A DNA stretch of 64,000 nucleotides from Umezawaea tangerina. Lineage in GTDB: Bacteria; Actinomycetota; Actinomycetes; Mycobacteriales; Pseudonocardiaceae. Of this stretch, positions 25,470 through 33,862 are shown in pieces (position 1 is the first letter of the stretch; each line of letters opens with the position of its first letter). Location of the stretch: positions 124,001 to 188,000 of the forward strand of contig NZ_PVTF01000012.1 of assembly GCF_003002815.1 (NCBI RefSeq), read 5' to 3'. The notes under the pieces are model-generated. The model had not been told where the DNA came from. It did no database searches and saw nothing but the letters and a program-made list of their open reading frames with translations. The position numbers and the translations under genes were made by a program.

Positions 25470-25806
25470 GGAGAAACCAACCTCCCGGAGTCCAAGCGGC
25501 GGATGGGGCGCCCAGTGTCGTTTCGACGGCCGGAAGCGCACCTGCGATCTAATTGATACAACAGGATCGTACGGCACGCTAGATGACAATCCAAATCTCT
25601 GATAAAAACTTCGGTACACGTATCTTTCGGAAAGCCACCGACAGACTTCTAGGGGTCTCAGGCCAACTTGGAAGGAGGTTACGCAAGTAAACTGTGATAC
25701 AGATCACAGTAAGGATAGGCTACTTGATCGAACCACTCCGACGCCGGTTCGTAGTACTTATCGGGCCGCACACTAAAACGATCTAGACCTTGTCGGGGGA
25801 AATGTT
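25470..25806. other. Divergent promoter region, sigma factor / haem-ferredoxin gene
   Basis: A 337-base gene-free gap, markedly richer in A+T than the surroundings, which serves both neighbouring genes. It contains a CRP-type palindrome at 25692-25709, described separately. I could not fix an ECF-type -35/-10 pair on either strand. Confidence 0.7.
25692..25709. promoter_or_regulatory. Perfect CRP/FNR-type binding site
   Basis: CTGTGA-TACAGA-TCACAG matches the TGTGA-N6-TCACA consensus of CRP-family regulators exactly, with one extra base pair on each side. It lies 98 bases above the ATG of the membrane-haem/ferredoxin fusion. A candidate -10 (TAGGCT, about 25716) follows. This is the only such perfect site I noticed in the window. 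Confidence 0.8.
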
Positions 25807-26694
25807 ATGAACGCTCACATCGTGCAAACGGTTGTAGCGGCCACCTCGTACGACGCCGGCGTGCGCGCGGTGTCGGCGTTGTCGGCGCGCATGGCCTACG
25901 TCGCGATGTGCCTGACCCTGTGCTGGGGCGTGCTCACGGCCACCGGCTGGGTGCACCGGTTGACGGGTAGACAGGCGCTGCGCGGCGGGCACATCGTGCT
26001 GGCCACGTTCACCCTGGCGACCGGTCTGACGCACGGGTTGGCGTTCCTGCTGCTCGACTCGGGCGGCCTCGGTTTCCTCCAGGTCGTCCTGCCGTTCGTC
26101 GACGGCGGACTCGCCCGGCACGCGCTGGGCATCGTCGGGCTGGAGCTGATGATCGCCGTCGCGATCACCGCGGGCCTGCACCGGGTGCTGGAGACCTCGC
26201 AGTGGGTCAACTTCCACCGCTTCTCCTACGTGGGCGTGTGGCTCGTGGCCATGCACTCCTGGCTCGGCGCCGCCGCGAACGGCTCGGTGTCCACGCTCTG
26301 GCTGGGCGGCATCACGCTGCTCGCGCCCGCGATCACGTTGACGGTGCTGCGTTTCCTGCCGCCCGAGCACCTCGCGCGCATCGGCCTGGTGGACACCCCG
26401 CACGTGGAGGTCGACAACTCCCCCGCGCCCGAGGAGCCCGCCCCGAAGCCCGGCGACCCGCTGTCGGCGACCGTGCGCACCGAGGTGAAGGACAAGATCG
26501 CCGTCAGCGTCGACCACCAGCGGTGCCACCACTACGGCATCTGCGGCTCGCAGGCGCCGAAGGTGTTCCGGCTGCTGGAGGACGGGCGGCTGCGCTACGC
26601 CAAGAACCCCGAGGCCTCCCAGACCCCGCTGGTCGAGGCCGCGGCGCACGCCTGCCCCATGCGCGCCATCAAGGTGAACCGCGTCAAGGACTGA
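25807..26694 (+). CDS. Membrane ferric-reductase-like haem protein fused to 3Fe-4S ferredoxin
   Basis: 295-residue fusion. Residues about 25-190 form roughly five membrane helices. Two helices carry spaced histidines as in haem-b reductases: GGHIVLATFTLATGLTHG (His-x13-His) and FHRFSYVGVWLVAMH (His-x12-His). A Pro-rich linker (about 205-235) joins a ferredoxin domain with ligands in CHHYGIC (C-x5-C) and HACPMRAI. The variable cluster-side residue is Tyr. The ferredoxin half resembles the P450 ferredoxin at 1506. The protein may pass electrons between the membrane quinone or haem pool and a cytosolic oxidase. The start is the ATG at 25807. It faces the ECF sigma pair and has a CRP-type site upstream. 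Confidence 0.85.
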   Translation: MNAHIVQTVVAATSYDAGVRAVSALSARMAYVAMCLTLCWGVLTATGWVHRLTGRQALRGGHIVLATFTLATGLTHGLAFLLLDSGGLGFLQVVLPFVDGGLARHALGIVGLELMIAVAITAGLHRVLETSQWVNFHRFSYVGVWLVAMHSWLGAAANGSVSTLWLGGITLLAPAITLTVLRFLPPEHLARIGLVDTPHVEVDNSPAPEEPAPKPGDPLSATVRTEVKDKIAVSVDHQRCHHYGICGSQAPKVFRLLEDGRLRYAKNPEASQTPLVEAAAHACPMRAIKVNRVKD

Positions 26695-26816
26695 GCGACC
26701 GCAAGGGAATTGCGCGTTCGCCGTCGCTTTCTTGCGTCCTATCCGGACTCGAACCGGGTGCGCGCGAACGACCATTGTTTCGCACGCGACCCGGCCCGTT
26801 TTCCTTCCACCGGTTC

Positions 26817-26830
26817 TGGGAGCGTTCCCG
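26817..26830. promoter_or_regulatory. CebR-like palindrome, imperfect copy
   Basis: TGGGAGCGTTCCCG differs from the palindrome at 21458 at two positions. It also lies in a convergent gap, between the haem/ferredoxin gene (stop 26694) and the radical SAM gene (stop 26846), close to the right end of the insert. It is not upstream of any gene. Confidence 0.45.
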
Positions 26831-26845
26831 GTATGCCCTGACGCG

Positions 26846-28813
26846 TCAGGGTTTGGCGAGCAATGCCGTGTCGCGCACCGGGGAACCGCCACCGACCGGC
26901 GTGAGGGGCAGCAGGGTGCGACCCGTCGGACCCACCTCGATGTCCGTTCCCATCGCCGGGCAGACACCGCAGTCGAAGCACGGGGTCCAGCGGCAGTCGT
27001 CCTGCTCGCGCTCGTCCAGCGCGTCGCGCCAGTCCGCCCAGAGCCATTCCTTGTCCAGGCCCGAGTCCAGGTGGTCCCACGGCAGGACCTCCAGCTCCTC
27101 GCGCTCGCGCGTGGTGAACCACGCCAGGTCGACTCCGAGCTCCGGCAGCTCGGCCTCGGCGGCGCCCACCCAGCGCTGGTAGGAGAAGTGCTCGGACCAG
27201 CCGTCGAAACGGCCGCCCTCGCGCCACACGCGCTCGATCACGCGGCCGATGCGGCGGTCGCCCCGCGACAGCAGTCCCTCGATCAGCGAGGGCTTGCCGT
27301 CGTGGTAGCGCATGCCGATGTTGCGGCCCAGGCTGCGGTCGGAGTTGATCGCGGAGCGCAGCTTGGCCAGCCTGCTGTCGACCGTGTCCGGGTCGCACTG
27401 CGACGCCCACTGGAACGGCGTGTGCGGCTTGGGCACGAACCCGCCGATGGAGATGGTGCAGCGGATGTCCTTGCGGCCGCTGACCTCGCGGCCCGCGCGG
27501 ATCACGTTCTTCGCCATCTCGGCGATCTGCAGGACGTCCTCGTCGGTCTCGGTCGGCAGGCCGCACATGAAGTACAGCTTCACCTGCCGCCAGCCGTTCG
27601 CGAACGCCGTGCTGACCGTCCGGATGAGGTCCTCCTCGGACACCATCTTGTTGATCACCCGGCGCAGCCGCTCGCTGCCGCCCTCCGGCGCGAACGTCAG
27701 ACCGGACCGGCGACCGCCGCGGGACAGCTCGTTGGCCAGGTCGACGTTGAACGCGTCGACGCGGGTGCTCGGCAGCGACAGGCCGGTGTTGGTGCCCTCG
27801 TAGCGGTCGGCGAGGCCCTTGGTGATCTCGGCGATCTCCGAGTGGTCCGCGCTCGACAGCGAGAGCAGGCCGACCTCCTCGAAACCGGTCGCCTCCAGGC
27901 CGCGCTGGACCATCGCGCCGATGCCCTCGATGGAGCGCTCGCGCACCGGGCGGGTGATCATGCCCGCCTGGCAGAACCGGCAGCCGCGGGTGCAGCCGCG
28001 GAAGATCTCCACGCTCATCCGCTCGTGCACGCTCTCGGCGAGCGGCACCAGCGGCTGCTTCGGGTACGGCCACGCGTCGAGGTCCATCGTGGTCCGCTTG
28101 AACACCCGGTACGGCACGCGCTCGCGGTTGGGCACCACGCGCTGGATGCGGCCGTCGGGGAGGTACTCGACGTCGTAGAAGCGCGGCACGTACACGCCGC
28201 CGGTCTCGGCGAGGCGGGTCAGCACCTCGTCGCGGCCGCCGGGACAGCCCTCGGCCTTCCACGCGCGGACGATGTCGGTGATCTCCAGGACGGCTTCCTC
28301 GCCGTCGCCGAGCACGGCGCAGTCGACGAAGTCCGCGATGGGCTCCGGGTTGAACGCCGCGTGCCCGCCCGACACGACGATCGGGTGCTCGTCGGTGCGG
28401 TCCTCGGAGTGCAGCGGGATGCCCGCGAGGTCGAGCGCCGTCAGCATGTTCGTGTAGCCCAGCTCCGTCGCGAAGCTGATGCCCATCAGGTCGAACGCGC
28501 CGAGCGGGCGGTGCCCGTCGACGGTGAACTGCGGGACGCCGTGCTCGCGCATCAGGGCCTCGAGGTCCGGCCACACCGCGTAGGTGCGCTCGGCGAGCAC
28601 GTCCGGCAGCTCGTTGAGGATCTCGTACAGGATCATGACGCCCTGGTTGGGCACCCCGACCTCGTAGGCGTCCGGGTACATGAGCGCCCAGCGGACGGTA
28701 GCGCTCTCCCAGTCCTTGACGGTCGCGTTCAGCTCGCCCCCCACGTACTGCACGGGCTTCGAGACCCTGGGCAGGAGGGGTTCCAACATGGGGAAGACCG
28801 ACTCGACCGTCAC
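26846..28813 (-). CDS. TIGR03960 family B12-binding radical SAM protein
   Basis: 655-residue radical SAM protein. The N-terminal part is a cobalamin-binding-like domain (about 40-190). The 4Fe-4S/SAM motif is CTRGCRFC near residue 275, preceded by SVEIFRG, and GGGSE-like and PTETDEDV segments follow. A cysteine cluster at the C-terminus (CRWTPCFDCGVCPAMGTDIEVG) is typical of TIGR03960. The function is not established; it normally sits next to, or is fused with, the TIGR03936 protein, found here 7 kb away at 18901. I use GTG 28813 because homologues begin with a VESVFP-like segment; an ATG at 28834 with GGAG very close is an alternative. Confidence 0.9.
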   Translation of the reverse strand: MTVESVFPMLEPLLPRVSKPVQYVGGELNATVKDWESATVRWALMYPDAYEVGVPNQGVMILYEILNELPDVLAERTYAVWPDLEALMREHGVPQFTVDGHRPLGAFDLMGISFATELGYTNMLTALDLAGIPLHSEDRTDEHPIVVSGGHAAFNPEPIADFVDCAVLGDGEEAVLEITDIVRAWKAEGCPGGRDEVLTRLAETGGVYVPRFYDVEYLPDGRIQRVVPNRERVPYRVFKRTTMDLDAWPYPKQPLVPLAESVHERMSVEIFRGCTRGCRFCQAGMITRPVRERSIEGIGAMVQRGLEATGFEEVGLLSLSSADHSEIAEITKGLADRYEGTNTGLSLPSTRVDAFNVDLANELSRGGRRSGLTFAPEGGSERLRRVINKMVSEEDLIRTVSTAFANGWRQVKLYFMCGLPTETDEDVLQIAEMAKNVIRAGREVSGRKDIRCTISIGGFVPKPHTPFQWASQCDPDTVDSRLAKLRSAINSDRSLGRNIGMRYHDGKPSLIEGLLSRGDRRIGRVIERVWREGGRFDGWSEHFSYQRWVGAAEAELPELGVDLAWFTTREREELEVLPWDHLDSGLDKEWLWADWRDALDEREQDDCRWTPCFDCGVCPAMGTDIEVGPTGRTLLPLTPVGGGSPVRDTALLAKP

Positions 28814-28891
28814 GGTGGTCCAGGGTAACGGCATCACTCCGGACGGACTAACCGGAGAGTGGCCCGGTAGGCGTCCGACCAGGTCCGGGAC

Positions 28892-29737
28892 TCATTTGAG
28901 CAGCAGCGTTCCCAACCTCCTCGCCGCGATCACGAGCCCGACCGCGGCCATGACGGCGAAGTAGACGAGGTCGCCGAGCATGCTCCAGCTCGGGACGCCC
29001 GTCGTGAGACCGCGCAGCAGCTCGACGGCGTGGTAGAGCGGCGTCCACGTCACGACGGTCCGCACCGCGCTCGGGTAGACCGACAGCGGGTAGAACGTGG
29101 TGGAGAACAGGAACAGCGGCAGCACCACGAGCTGGACCAGGTCGAAGTCCTGCCAGGAGCGCATGAACGTGGTCGCGGCCATGCCGACCGCGGCGAACGC
29201 GAACGCGACGACCAGGCAGGCGGGCAGGGCGAGCAGCGCCCACGCCGAGGTCACCAGGCCCATCCCGAGCATGACCGACAGGAACGCCGCCGAGTACATG
29301 CCGCCGCGCAGCAGCGCCCAGGAGATCTCGCCGACCGCGATGTCCAGCGGGCCGAGCGGGGTGGCCAGCATGGCGTCGTAGAGCTTGGCGTACTTGAACT
29401 TGAAGAAGATGTTGTAGGTCGCGTCGAACACCGCGCCGTTCATCGCCGACGCCGCGAGCAGCGCGGGCGCGACGAACACCGGGTAGCTGAGCAGGTGCCC
29501 GCCGGGACCCTCGACCTCCGTGACCAGCCTGCCGAAGCCGTAGCCCAGCGACAGCAGGAAGAACAGCGGCTCGAAGAACCCGGACACGAACGACAGCCAC
29601 GCCCGCCGGTACACGAGGAACGAGCGCTCCACGAGCACCCGCGCCCGCCCCGCGTACAGGCCCGGCGGCACGATCCGCAGGAACAGCCCCGAACCGGGAC
29701 GGACCTCCGCGCTCTCCTGGTCGATCGTCCGCGTCAC
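28892..29737 (-). CDS. ABC-2 type transporter permease (DrrB/NodJ-like), distal
   Basis: 281-residue integral membrane subunit with six predicted helices and the ABC-2 C-terminal signature region LYPLSVYPSAVRTVVTWTPLYHAVELLRGL. GTG 29737 starts two bases after the stop of the preceding permease. It pairs with the permease at 29740 to form a heterodimeric channel powered by the ATPase at 30549. The DrrAB/NodIJ type exports drugs, polyketides or glycolipids; the substrate here is unknown. The order ATPase-permease-permease with 1-2 base spacings is a complete operon. Confidence 0.93.
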   Translation of the reverse strand: MTRTIDQESAEVRPGSGLFLRIVPPGLYAGRARVLVERSFLVYRRAWLSFVSGFFEPLFFLLSLGYGFGRLVTEVEGPGGHLLSYPVFVAPALLAASAMNGAVFDATYNIFFKFKYAKLYDAMLATPLGPLDIAVGEISWALLRGGMYSAAFLSVMLGMGLVTSAWALLALPACLVVAFAFAAVGMAATTFMRSWQDFDLVQLVVLPLFLFSTTFYPLSVYPSAVRTVVTWTPLYHAVELLRGLTTGVPSWSMLGDLVYFAVMAAVGLVIAARRLGTLLLK

Positions 29738-29739
29738 GT

Positions 29740-30549
29740 CTACACCGCCAGCCTGCGTCGGAAGTACTTGCGCCCCAGCACGATCCCGACCGCGGCCATC
29801 ACCAGCAGGTATCCGAGGTGCGCGAGGGCCGGGAGGAGCTGGAGGGTGCCGAACGCGGCGCCGCGGGCGAGTTCGACGCCGTGCCACATCGGGGTGATCC
29901 AGGCGACCGGCCGCAGCCACCCCGGCAGCTGCGTGATCGGGAAGAACGCGCCGGTGAACAGGGTCATCGGGATGACCACGAACCGGAACAACCCGGTGAA
30001 GCCCTCCGCGGTCTCCCTGGTCGCGCTGAACGCGACCACGGGCGCCGCGAACGCCAGGCCCGCCAGCACCGCGAACGGCAGCGCCAGCAGCACACCGGGC
30101 CCGCTGACCGCGCCGAGCAGGGCCGCGACGGCCAGGAACACCACGGCGCTGCTGACCAGCCGCAACCCGATCCAGGTCAGCTGGCCGTAGAAGATCTGCG
30201 CCGGGGTGATCGGCGTGACGACCGCGCCCCAGTACGACTTCTGCCAGATGAACGAGGACAGGATCGCGTACGTCGACTCCCACGTCGCGTTCTGCACCGC
30301 CGTCACGACCACCAGCGCGGGCGCCAGGTAGACGAGGTAGGAGTGGCCACCGGTGGCCTCGCCCGGCTGCACCTGCGAACCGAAGCCGACGCCCATGGCC
30401 AGCAGGAACAGCACCGGCTGGAGGAAGCTGGAGATGGCCGTGGACCGCCAGTTGCGGCGGTACCAGGTCCAGTGCTTCTCGACGCCGAGCAGGACGGCGC
30501 GCACCGGGCCGACGACGACGCCGGTCGACCGGCTGGGGATCGTGTCCAT
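29740..30549 (-). CDS. ABC-2 type transporter permease, proximal
   Basis: 269-residue ABC-2 permease with six helices. The family block GAFFPITQLPGWLRPVAWITPMWHGVELARG lies near the C-terminus, and an N-terminal amphipathic segment (VLLGVEKHWTWYRRNWRSTAISSFLQPVLFLLAMGVGFG) precedes helix 1. Its ATG at 30549 overlaps the stop of the ATPase gene by one base (TGATG). It is paralogous to the next permease. Confidence 0.93.
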   Translation of the reverse strand: MDTIPSRSTGVVVGPVRAVLLGVEKHWTWYRRNWRSTAISSFLQPVLFLLAMGVGFGSQVQPGEATGGHSYLVYLAPALVVVTAVQNATWESTYAILSSFIWQKSYWGAVVTPITPAQIFYGQLTWIGLRLVSSAVVFLAVAALLGAVSGPGVLLALPFAVLAGLAFAAPVVAFSATRETAEGFTGLFRFVVIPMTLFTGAFFPITQLPGWLRPVAWITPMWHGVELARGAAFGTLQLLPALAHLGYLLVMAAVGIVLGRKYFRRRLAV

Positions 30550-31484
30550 CAGTCCACCAACGTGCGGCCGGTGAGGTGGAGGAAGACGTCCTCCAGCGTG
30601 CTGCGGCGCACCAGGCTCGACAGCGGGCGCACGTCGCGCGCCTGCGCCGCGGCCAGCGCGCCCTCGCCGTCCTTGGTGTAGAGCAGCAGCCGGTCCGGCA
30701 GCACCTCCACCCGTTCGGCGAGGTCGACCACCGACGGCACCACCGCGTCCTGCGTGCCGGGCGTGAACCGCAGCTCCAGCACCTCGCGGGTCGAGTACCG
30801 GTTGATCAGCTCGCTCGGCGAGCCCTCCGCGGCGATCCGGCCGCCGTCCATGACGACCAGCCGGTCGCACAGCTGCTCGGCCTCGTCCATGTAGTGCGTG
30901 GTGATGATCAGCGTGACGCCGGACTGCTTGAGCCGGAACAGCCGCTCCCACAGCAGGTGCCTGGCCTGCGGGTCGAGCCCCGTCGTCGGTTCGTCGAGCA
31001 GCAGCAGGTCCGGGTCGTTGATCAGCGAGCGGGCGATCGTCAGCCTGCGCTTCATGCCGCCCGAGAGCGGCTCCACCTCGTGGTCCGCCCGGTCGGTGAG
31101 CTGCGCGAACTCCAGCAGCTCCGCCGCCTTCTCGCGCACCGTCGACCGGGACAGGCCGAAGTACCGGCCGTAGGTGTGCAGGTTCTGCCGCACCGTCAGC
31201 TCGGTGTCGAGGTTGTCCGTCTGCGGCACCACCCCCAACCGCGCCCGGATCCGCGGGCCGTCGGTGTCCGGGTCCAGCCCCAGCACGCTCAGCTCGCCAC
31301 CGGTGCGCGGCGACGTGCAGGAGATCATCCGCATCGTCGACGACTTGCCCGCGCCGTTGGGCCCCAGGAACCCGAACGCCTCGCCTCTGCGCACCTCGAC
31401 GTCGATCCCCCGAACGGCCTCGAAGTCGCCGAAGTGCTTGGTCAGGGCGCCTGCCCTGACGAGGACGGGTTCGGGTGTGGTCAC
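30549..31484 (-). CDS. ABC transporter ATP-binding protein (DrrA/NodI-like)
   Basis: 311-residue nucleotide-binding subunit. Walker [11 protein letters not shown]-loop VVPQTDN, signature LSGGMKRRL, Walker [13 protein letters not shown] and the H-loop [11 protein letters not shown] are all intact over residues 12-230. The C-terminal extension (about 240-311) is the DrrA-type regulatory tail. GTG 31484 is the start. It is the first gene of the exporter operon, energising the two permeases. The 57-base divergent gap to the GNAT gene holds the promoter. Confidence 0.95.
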   Translation of the reverse strand: MTTPEPVLVRAGALTKHFGDFEAVRGIDVEVRRGEAFGFLGPNGAGKSSTMRMISCTSPRTGGELSVLGLDPDTDGPRIRARLGVVPQTDNLDTELTVRQNLHTYGRYFGLSRSTVREKAAELLEFAQLTDRADHEVEPLSGGMKRRLTIARSLINDPDLLLLDEPTTGLDPQARHLLWERLFRLKQSGVTLIITTHYMDEAEQLCDRLVVMDGGRIAAEGSPSELINRYSTREVLELRFTPGTQDAVVPSVVDLAERVEVLPDRLLLYTKDGEGALAAAQARDVRPLSSLVRRSTLEDVFLHLTGRTLVD

Positions 31485-31541
31485 GGGTGCGACATTAACC
31501 GGGTGCACCGACAAATCCGGTGCCGTTTTAGCCTGCACCCC

Positions 31542-32132
31542 ATGGAGATCGAGCTGGGCTGGCCGGAGGACGCCGACGAACGGCTGCGGCACGAGGTGCA
31601 CGACGTGCTGCACGCCGTGGTCGCCGCCGGTGGCGCGATCGGCTGGCAGCGCCCACCCGGCAGGCCCGACACCGACGCCTGGCTGGACCGCCTGCTGCCG
31701 CGCGTCCGCAAGGGCGACGCCGCCCTCGTGGTCGCCCGCGTCGACGGCGTCGTCCGCGCCACCGCCACGTGGCAGCGCGACCCGGCCCAGGTGTTCGAGA
31801 ACTGCGCCGAGCTCGGCAAGGTCACCACCCACCCCTCCACCCGCGGCCTCGGCCTCGGCCGCGTGGTGGTCGCCGCCGCCGTCGACCACGCGAGGACCGC
31901 CGGCCTGGAGGTCGTGTACCTCGGGGTGCGCGGCAACAACCTCGGGGCGATCGAGCTGTACGAGTCGCTGGGCTTCCGCGAGTGGGGCAGGCTGCCGAAC
32001 TCCATCGCCGTGGGCGACACCCGCTTCGACTCGGTGCGCATGCACCTCCCCCTCGGCTACGCCCCGCACGTCGTCCTGCACGGCTCGACCCCCGGCGGTC
32101 TGGGGTCGTCGCCCAGCAGGCGCACGCCGTGA
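31542..32132 (+). CDS. GNAT family N-acetyltransferase
   Basis: 196-residue acetyltransferase. The acetyl-CoA-binding motif A is in [25 protein letters not shown] (about residues 95-120; the R-G-x-G-x-G part is RGLGLG), and the motif B segment is [19 protein letters not shown]. It acetylates amino groups of small molecules or proteins; the substrate is unknown. It is divergent from the ABC exporter operon. The ATG at 31542 has no strong ribosome site. The last 20 residues are Ser/Pro-rich and outside the domain. Confidence 0.9.
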   Translation: MEIELGWPEDADERLRHEVHDVLHAVVAAGGAIGWQRPPGRPDTDAWLDRLLPRVRKGDAALVVARVDGVVRATATWQRDPAQVFENCAELGKVTTHPSTRGLGLGRVVVAAAVDHARTAGLEVVYLGVRGNNLGAIELYESLGFREWGRLPNSIAVGDTRFDSVRMHLPLGYAPHVVLHGSTPGGLGSSPSRRTP

Positions 32133-32191
32133 GGGGTTAGCGATACCGGCCCGGCAGCACAACGGCCCGGACCGCAGCGCGATCCGGGACG

Positions 32192-32312
32192 GGACGAGGT
32201 TGAACTGGATCTCGAGGCCGAAGTCGCCGTGGATGGCGCGGGTGCCCTCGACGACCATCACGACGAGCGGGCCGCCGGTGATGAACTCGACGAGGTCGCC
32301 GAAGAACGGCTT
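32192..32312 (-). pseudogene. Displaced ndk 3'-part remnant
   Basis: 121 bases with close similarity to the middle and distal part of the intact ndk gene at 33346. They read [16 protein letters not shown] onward to the GDFGLE-QFNLV segment. A 63-base in-frame deletion has occurred between two GGATGG direct repeats (33447 and 33510 in the intact copy). The start region (before KPFF) and the last 20 codons are missing. A GC-rich hairpin follows (about 32145-32175), resembling a displaced terminator. Confidence 0.85.
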
Positions 32313-32348
32313 AGTCGAGTGTGCGCATGGCCGCAATCGAGCACCAGA

Positions 32349-33212
32349 CTATTTGCCCAGTTCAGAGTGACTATCCCCTGATCCCGGGAGAGCAGCCGCA
32401 GGAGGTGCTGATGGTGGCATGGCCAAGACATCGGACACACAGTCATCAACGCCTAGATAGCCCGCGACCGCGAGAAGGTCACGTAGCACCGGTTCGATCA
32501 CGGCCTGCGGCTTGACGTTCGGCCGTACTGACCGCAGCCTCTCGGCCCCATACCCCTCAGGCGGGCATGGGGTCCATCGGTTGGCCGCTCGGAACTCAGG
32601 CTCACGACCAGGAAAAACAATCTTCGACCAGGGTACTTGCCCGCCTTGGTCGCTGACGTGTGGAGCAAGCCCGACACGCCAATCGAGGCGGCGGCGACTA
32701 CCTGCCCAACGCTTCTTGCAGAGTGCTCGAAATGCATCCTGTCGGGCAACGTCCAGCACGCGATGGAGCACCGTCATCACCTCGGCGAGCGGCAGTTCCG
32801 CAGCGCCGTCGACAACCGGCATGTCCAGTCCCCACCGGAGATCGACCAATCCGGAACGATGAACGTCCAGGATGTGCATCGCGAGCGATGGCGTATCGAG
32901 GGCAGGCACCAGGAAGCGGGCGAGGTCACCATCGAAGTAGTCCAGTTCGAACGGCTCCGGCAGAACAAGACTGGCGAGTCTCTTCGCCCAGGAACCGAAG
33001 TCTCCCCGCTGCAGTTGCTTCGGCGCCCTTGTCGGCGCAACCGCCACGAAGAGCCAGAACCGCCCCTGAGTGGTGTGGTGCACCGGCTTCGCCGCCTGGA
33101 TCGCGGAGTGATCTCCACCAGACACGCGTTTCACCCAGGCCAACCCGCGAGGTATGAGCCGGACCGCAGGAGCAACCTGCTTGACTACCGCCGCCTCAAA
33201 ACCAGATAGCAC
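32349..33212 (-). CDS. Orphan hypothetical protein between ndk and its remnant
   Basis: 287-residue protein of unrecognised family. It is rich in Trp and Arg, without signal peptide, transmembrane helices or a metal or nucleotide motif I can name. A compact region FELDYFDGDLARFLVPALDTPSLAMHILDVHRSGLVDLRWGLDMPV (about 90-140) looks like an ordered alpha/beta core, and the C-terminal ~20 residues are Pro/Ala/Ser-rich. Codon use is clearly less GC-rich than in its neighbours, and long AT-richer flanks accompany it, indicating transfer. The start at 33212 is the first usable codon and uncertain. Whether it is a defence, toxin or cargo gene cannot be decided from sequence. Confidence 0.6.
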   Translation of the reverse strand: MLSGFEAAVVKQVAPAVRLIPRGLAWVKRVSGGDHSAIQAAKPVHHTTQGRFWLFVAVAPTRAPKQLQRGDFGSWAKRLASLVLPEPFELDYFDGDLARFLVPALDTPSLAMHILDVHRSGLVDLRWGLDMPVVDGAAELPLAEVMTVLHRVLDVARQDAFRALCKKRWAGSRRRLDWRVGLAPHVSDQGGQVPWSKIVFPGREPEFRAANRWTPCPPEGYGAERLRSVRPNVKPQAVIEPVLRDLLAVAGYLGVDDCVSDVLAMPPSAPPAAALPGSGDSHSELGK

Positions 33213-33302
33213 GACGACCTCAACGCTGTAGGACGGTTGCTCGGCTACACGAGCCTCTGACCAACTCTACGCATAGACCATCCGCACCAACTGACGACAT
33301 TC

Positions 33303-33331
33303 CGGCCCGACCCCAGCAAGGAGCCGGGCCG
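33303..33331 (-). terminator. Stem-loop after ndk
   Basis: CGGCCCG (33303-33309) pairs with CGGGCCG (33325-33331) around a 15-base loop, 15 bases beyond the ndk stop. No T-run follows. It is a plausible ndk terminator. Confidence 0.5.
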
Positions 33332-33345
33332 TTGTCGTCCGCAGC

Positions 33346-33756
33346 TCAGAGAGCCGGGAACCAGAGCTTGATCTCGCGTTCGGCGGACTCGGGGGAGTCG
33401 GAGCCGTGGACGAGGTTGAACTGGACCTCGAGGCCGAAGTCGCCGCGGATGGTGCCGGGCGTGGCCTTCTCGACGGGGTCGGTGCCGCCTGCGAGCTGGC
33501 GGAAGGCGGGGATGGCGCGGGTGCCCTCGACGACCATCGCGACGAGCGGGCCGCCGGTGATGAACTCGACGAGGTCGCCGAAGAACGGCTTGCCGTCGTG
33601 CTCGGCGTAGTGCTGCTCGGCGGTGGCGCGGTCGACGGTGCGCAGCTCGAGTGCGGCCAGGGTCAGGCCCTTGCGCTCGATGCGGGCGATCACCTCGCCG
33701 ACCAGACCACGGCTGACGCCATCGGGCTTGACCAGGACCAGGGTGCGCTCAGACAC
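33346..33756 (-). CDS. ndk: Nucleoside diphosphate kinase
   Basis: 136-residue Ndk, which moves the gamma phosphate of ATP to other NDPs through a phosphohistidine. [18 protein letters not shown] at the start, the [15 protein letters not shown] segment and the catalytic histidine in [16 protein letters not shown] are all intact. GTG 33756 has AAGGAG about ten bases upstream. In mycobacteria it lies between rne and the DUF4233 gene; here long inserts separate it from both. Its distal part is the one partly duplicated at 32192-32312, so the present 3' end may have been brought in by the insert. Confidence 0.98.
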   Translation of the reverse strand: MSERTLVLVKPDGVSRGLVGEVIARIERKGLTLAALELRTVDRATAEQHYAEHDGKPFFGDLVEFITGGPLVAMVVEGTRAIPAFRQLAGGTDPVEKATPGTIRGDFGLEVQFNLVHGSDSPESAEREIKLWFPAL

Positions 33757-33862
33757 GGCCGTCTGTACTCCTTCGTACGGGGAATGGCGGAACCCGTGAC
33801 ACGGGCGGCCACGCACAGGGTAGCGACCGACCGCGGGGCGCCCCGATGGGATAGTGCTCGCC

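Noticed and set aside
26743-26790. A complete tRNA gene on the minus strand
   Set aside because: Only the T-arm is convincing; no matching acceptor 5' strand, D-arm or anticodon arm can be found at the expected distance.
26836-26851. Palindrome CCCTGACGCGTCAGGG as an operator
   Set aside because: It overlaps the last codons and stop of the radical SAM gene. A 16-bp palindrome here could be a chance product of the coding constraint, and no promoter lies nearby.
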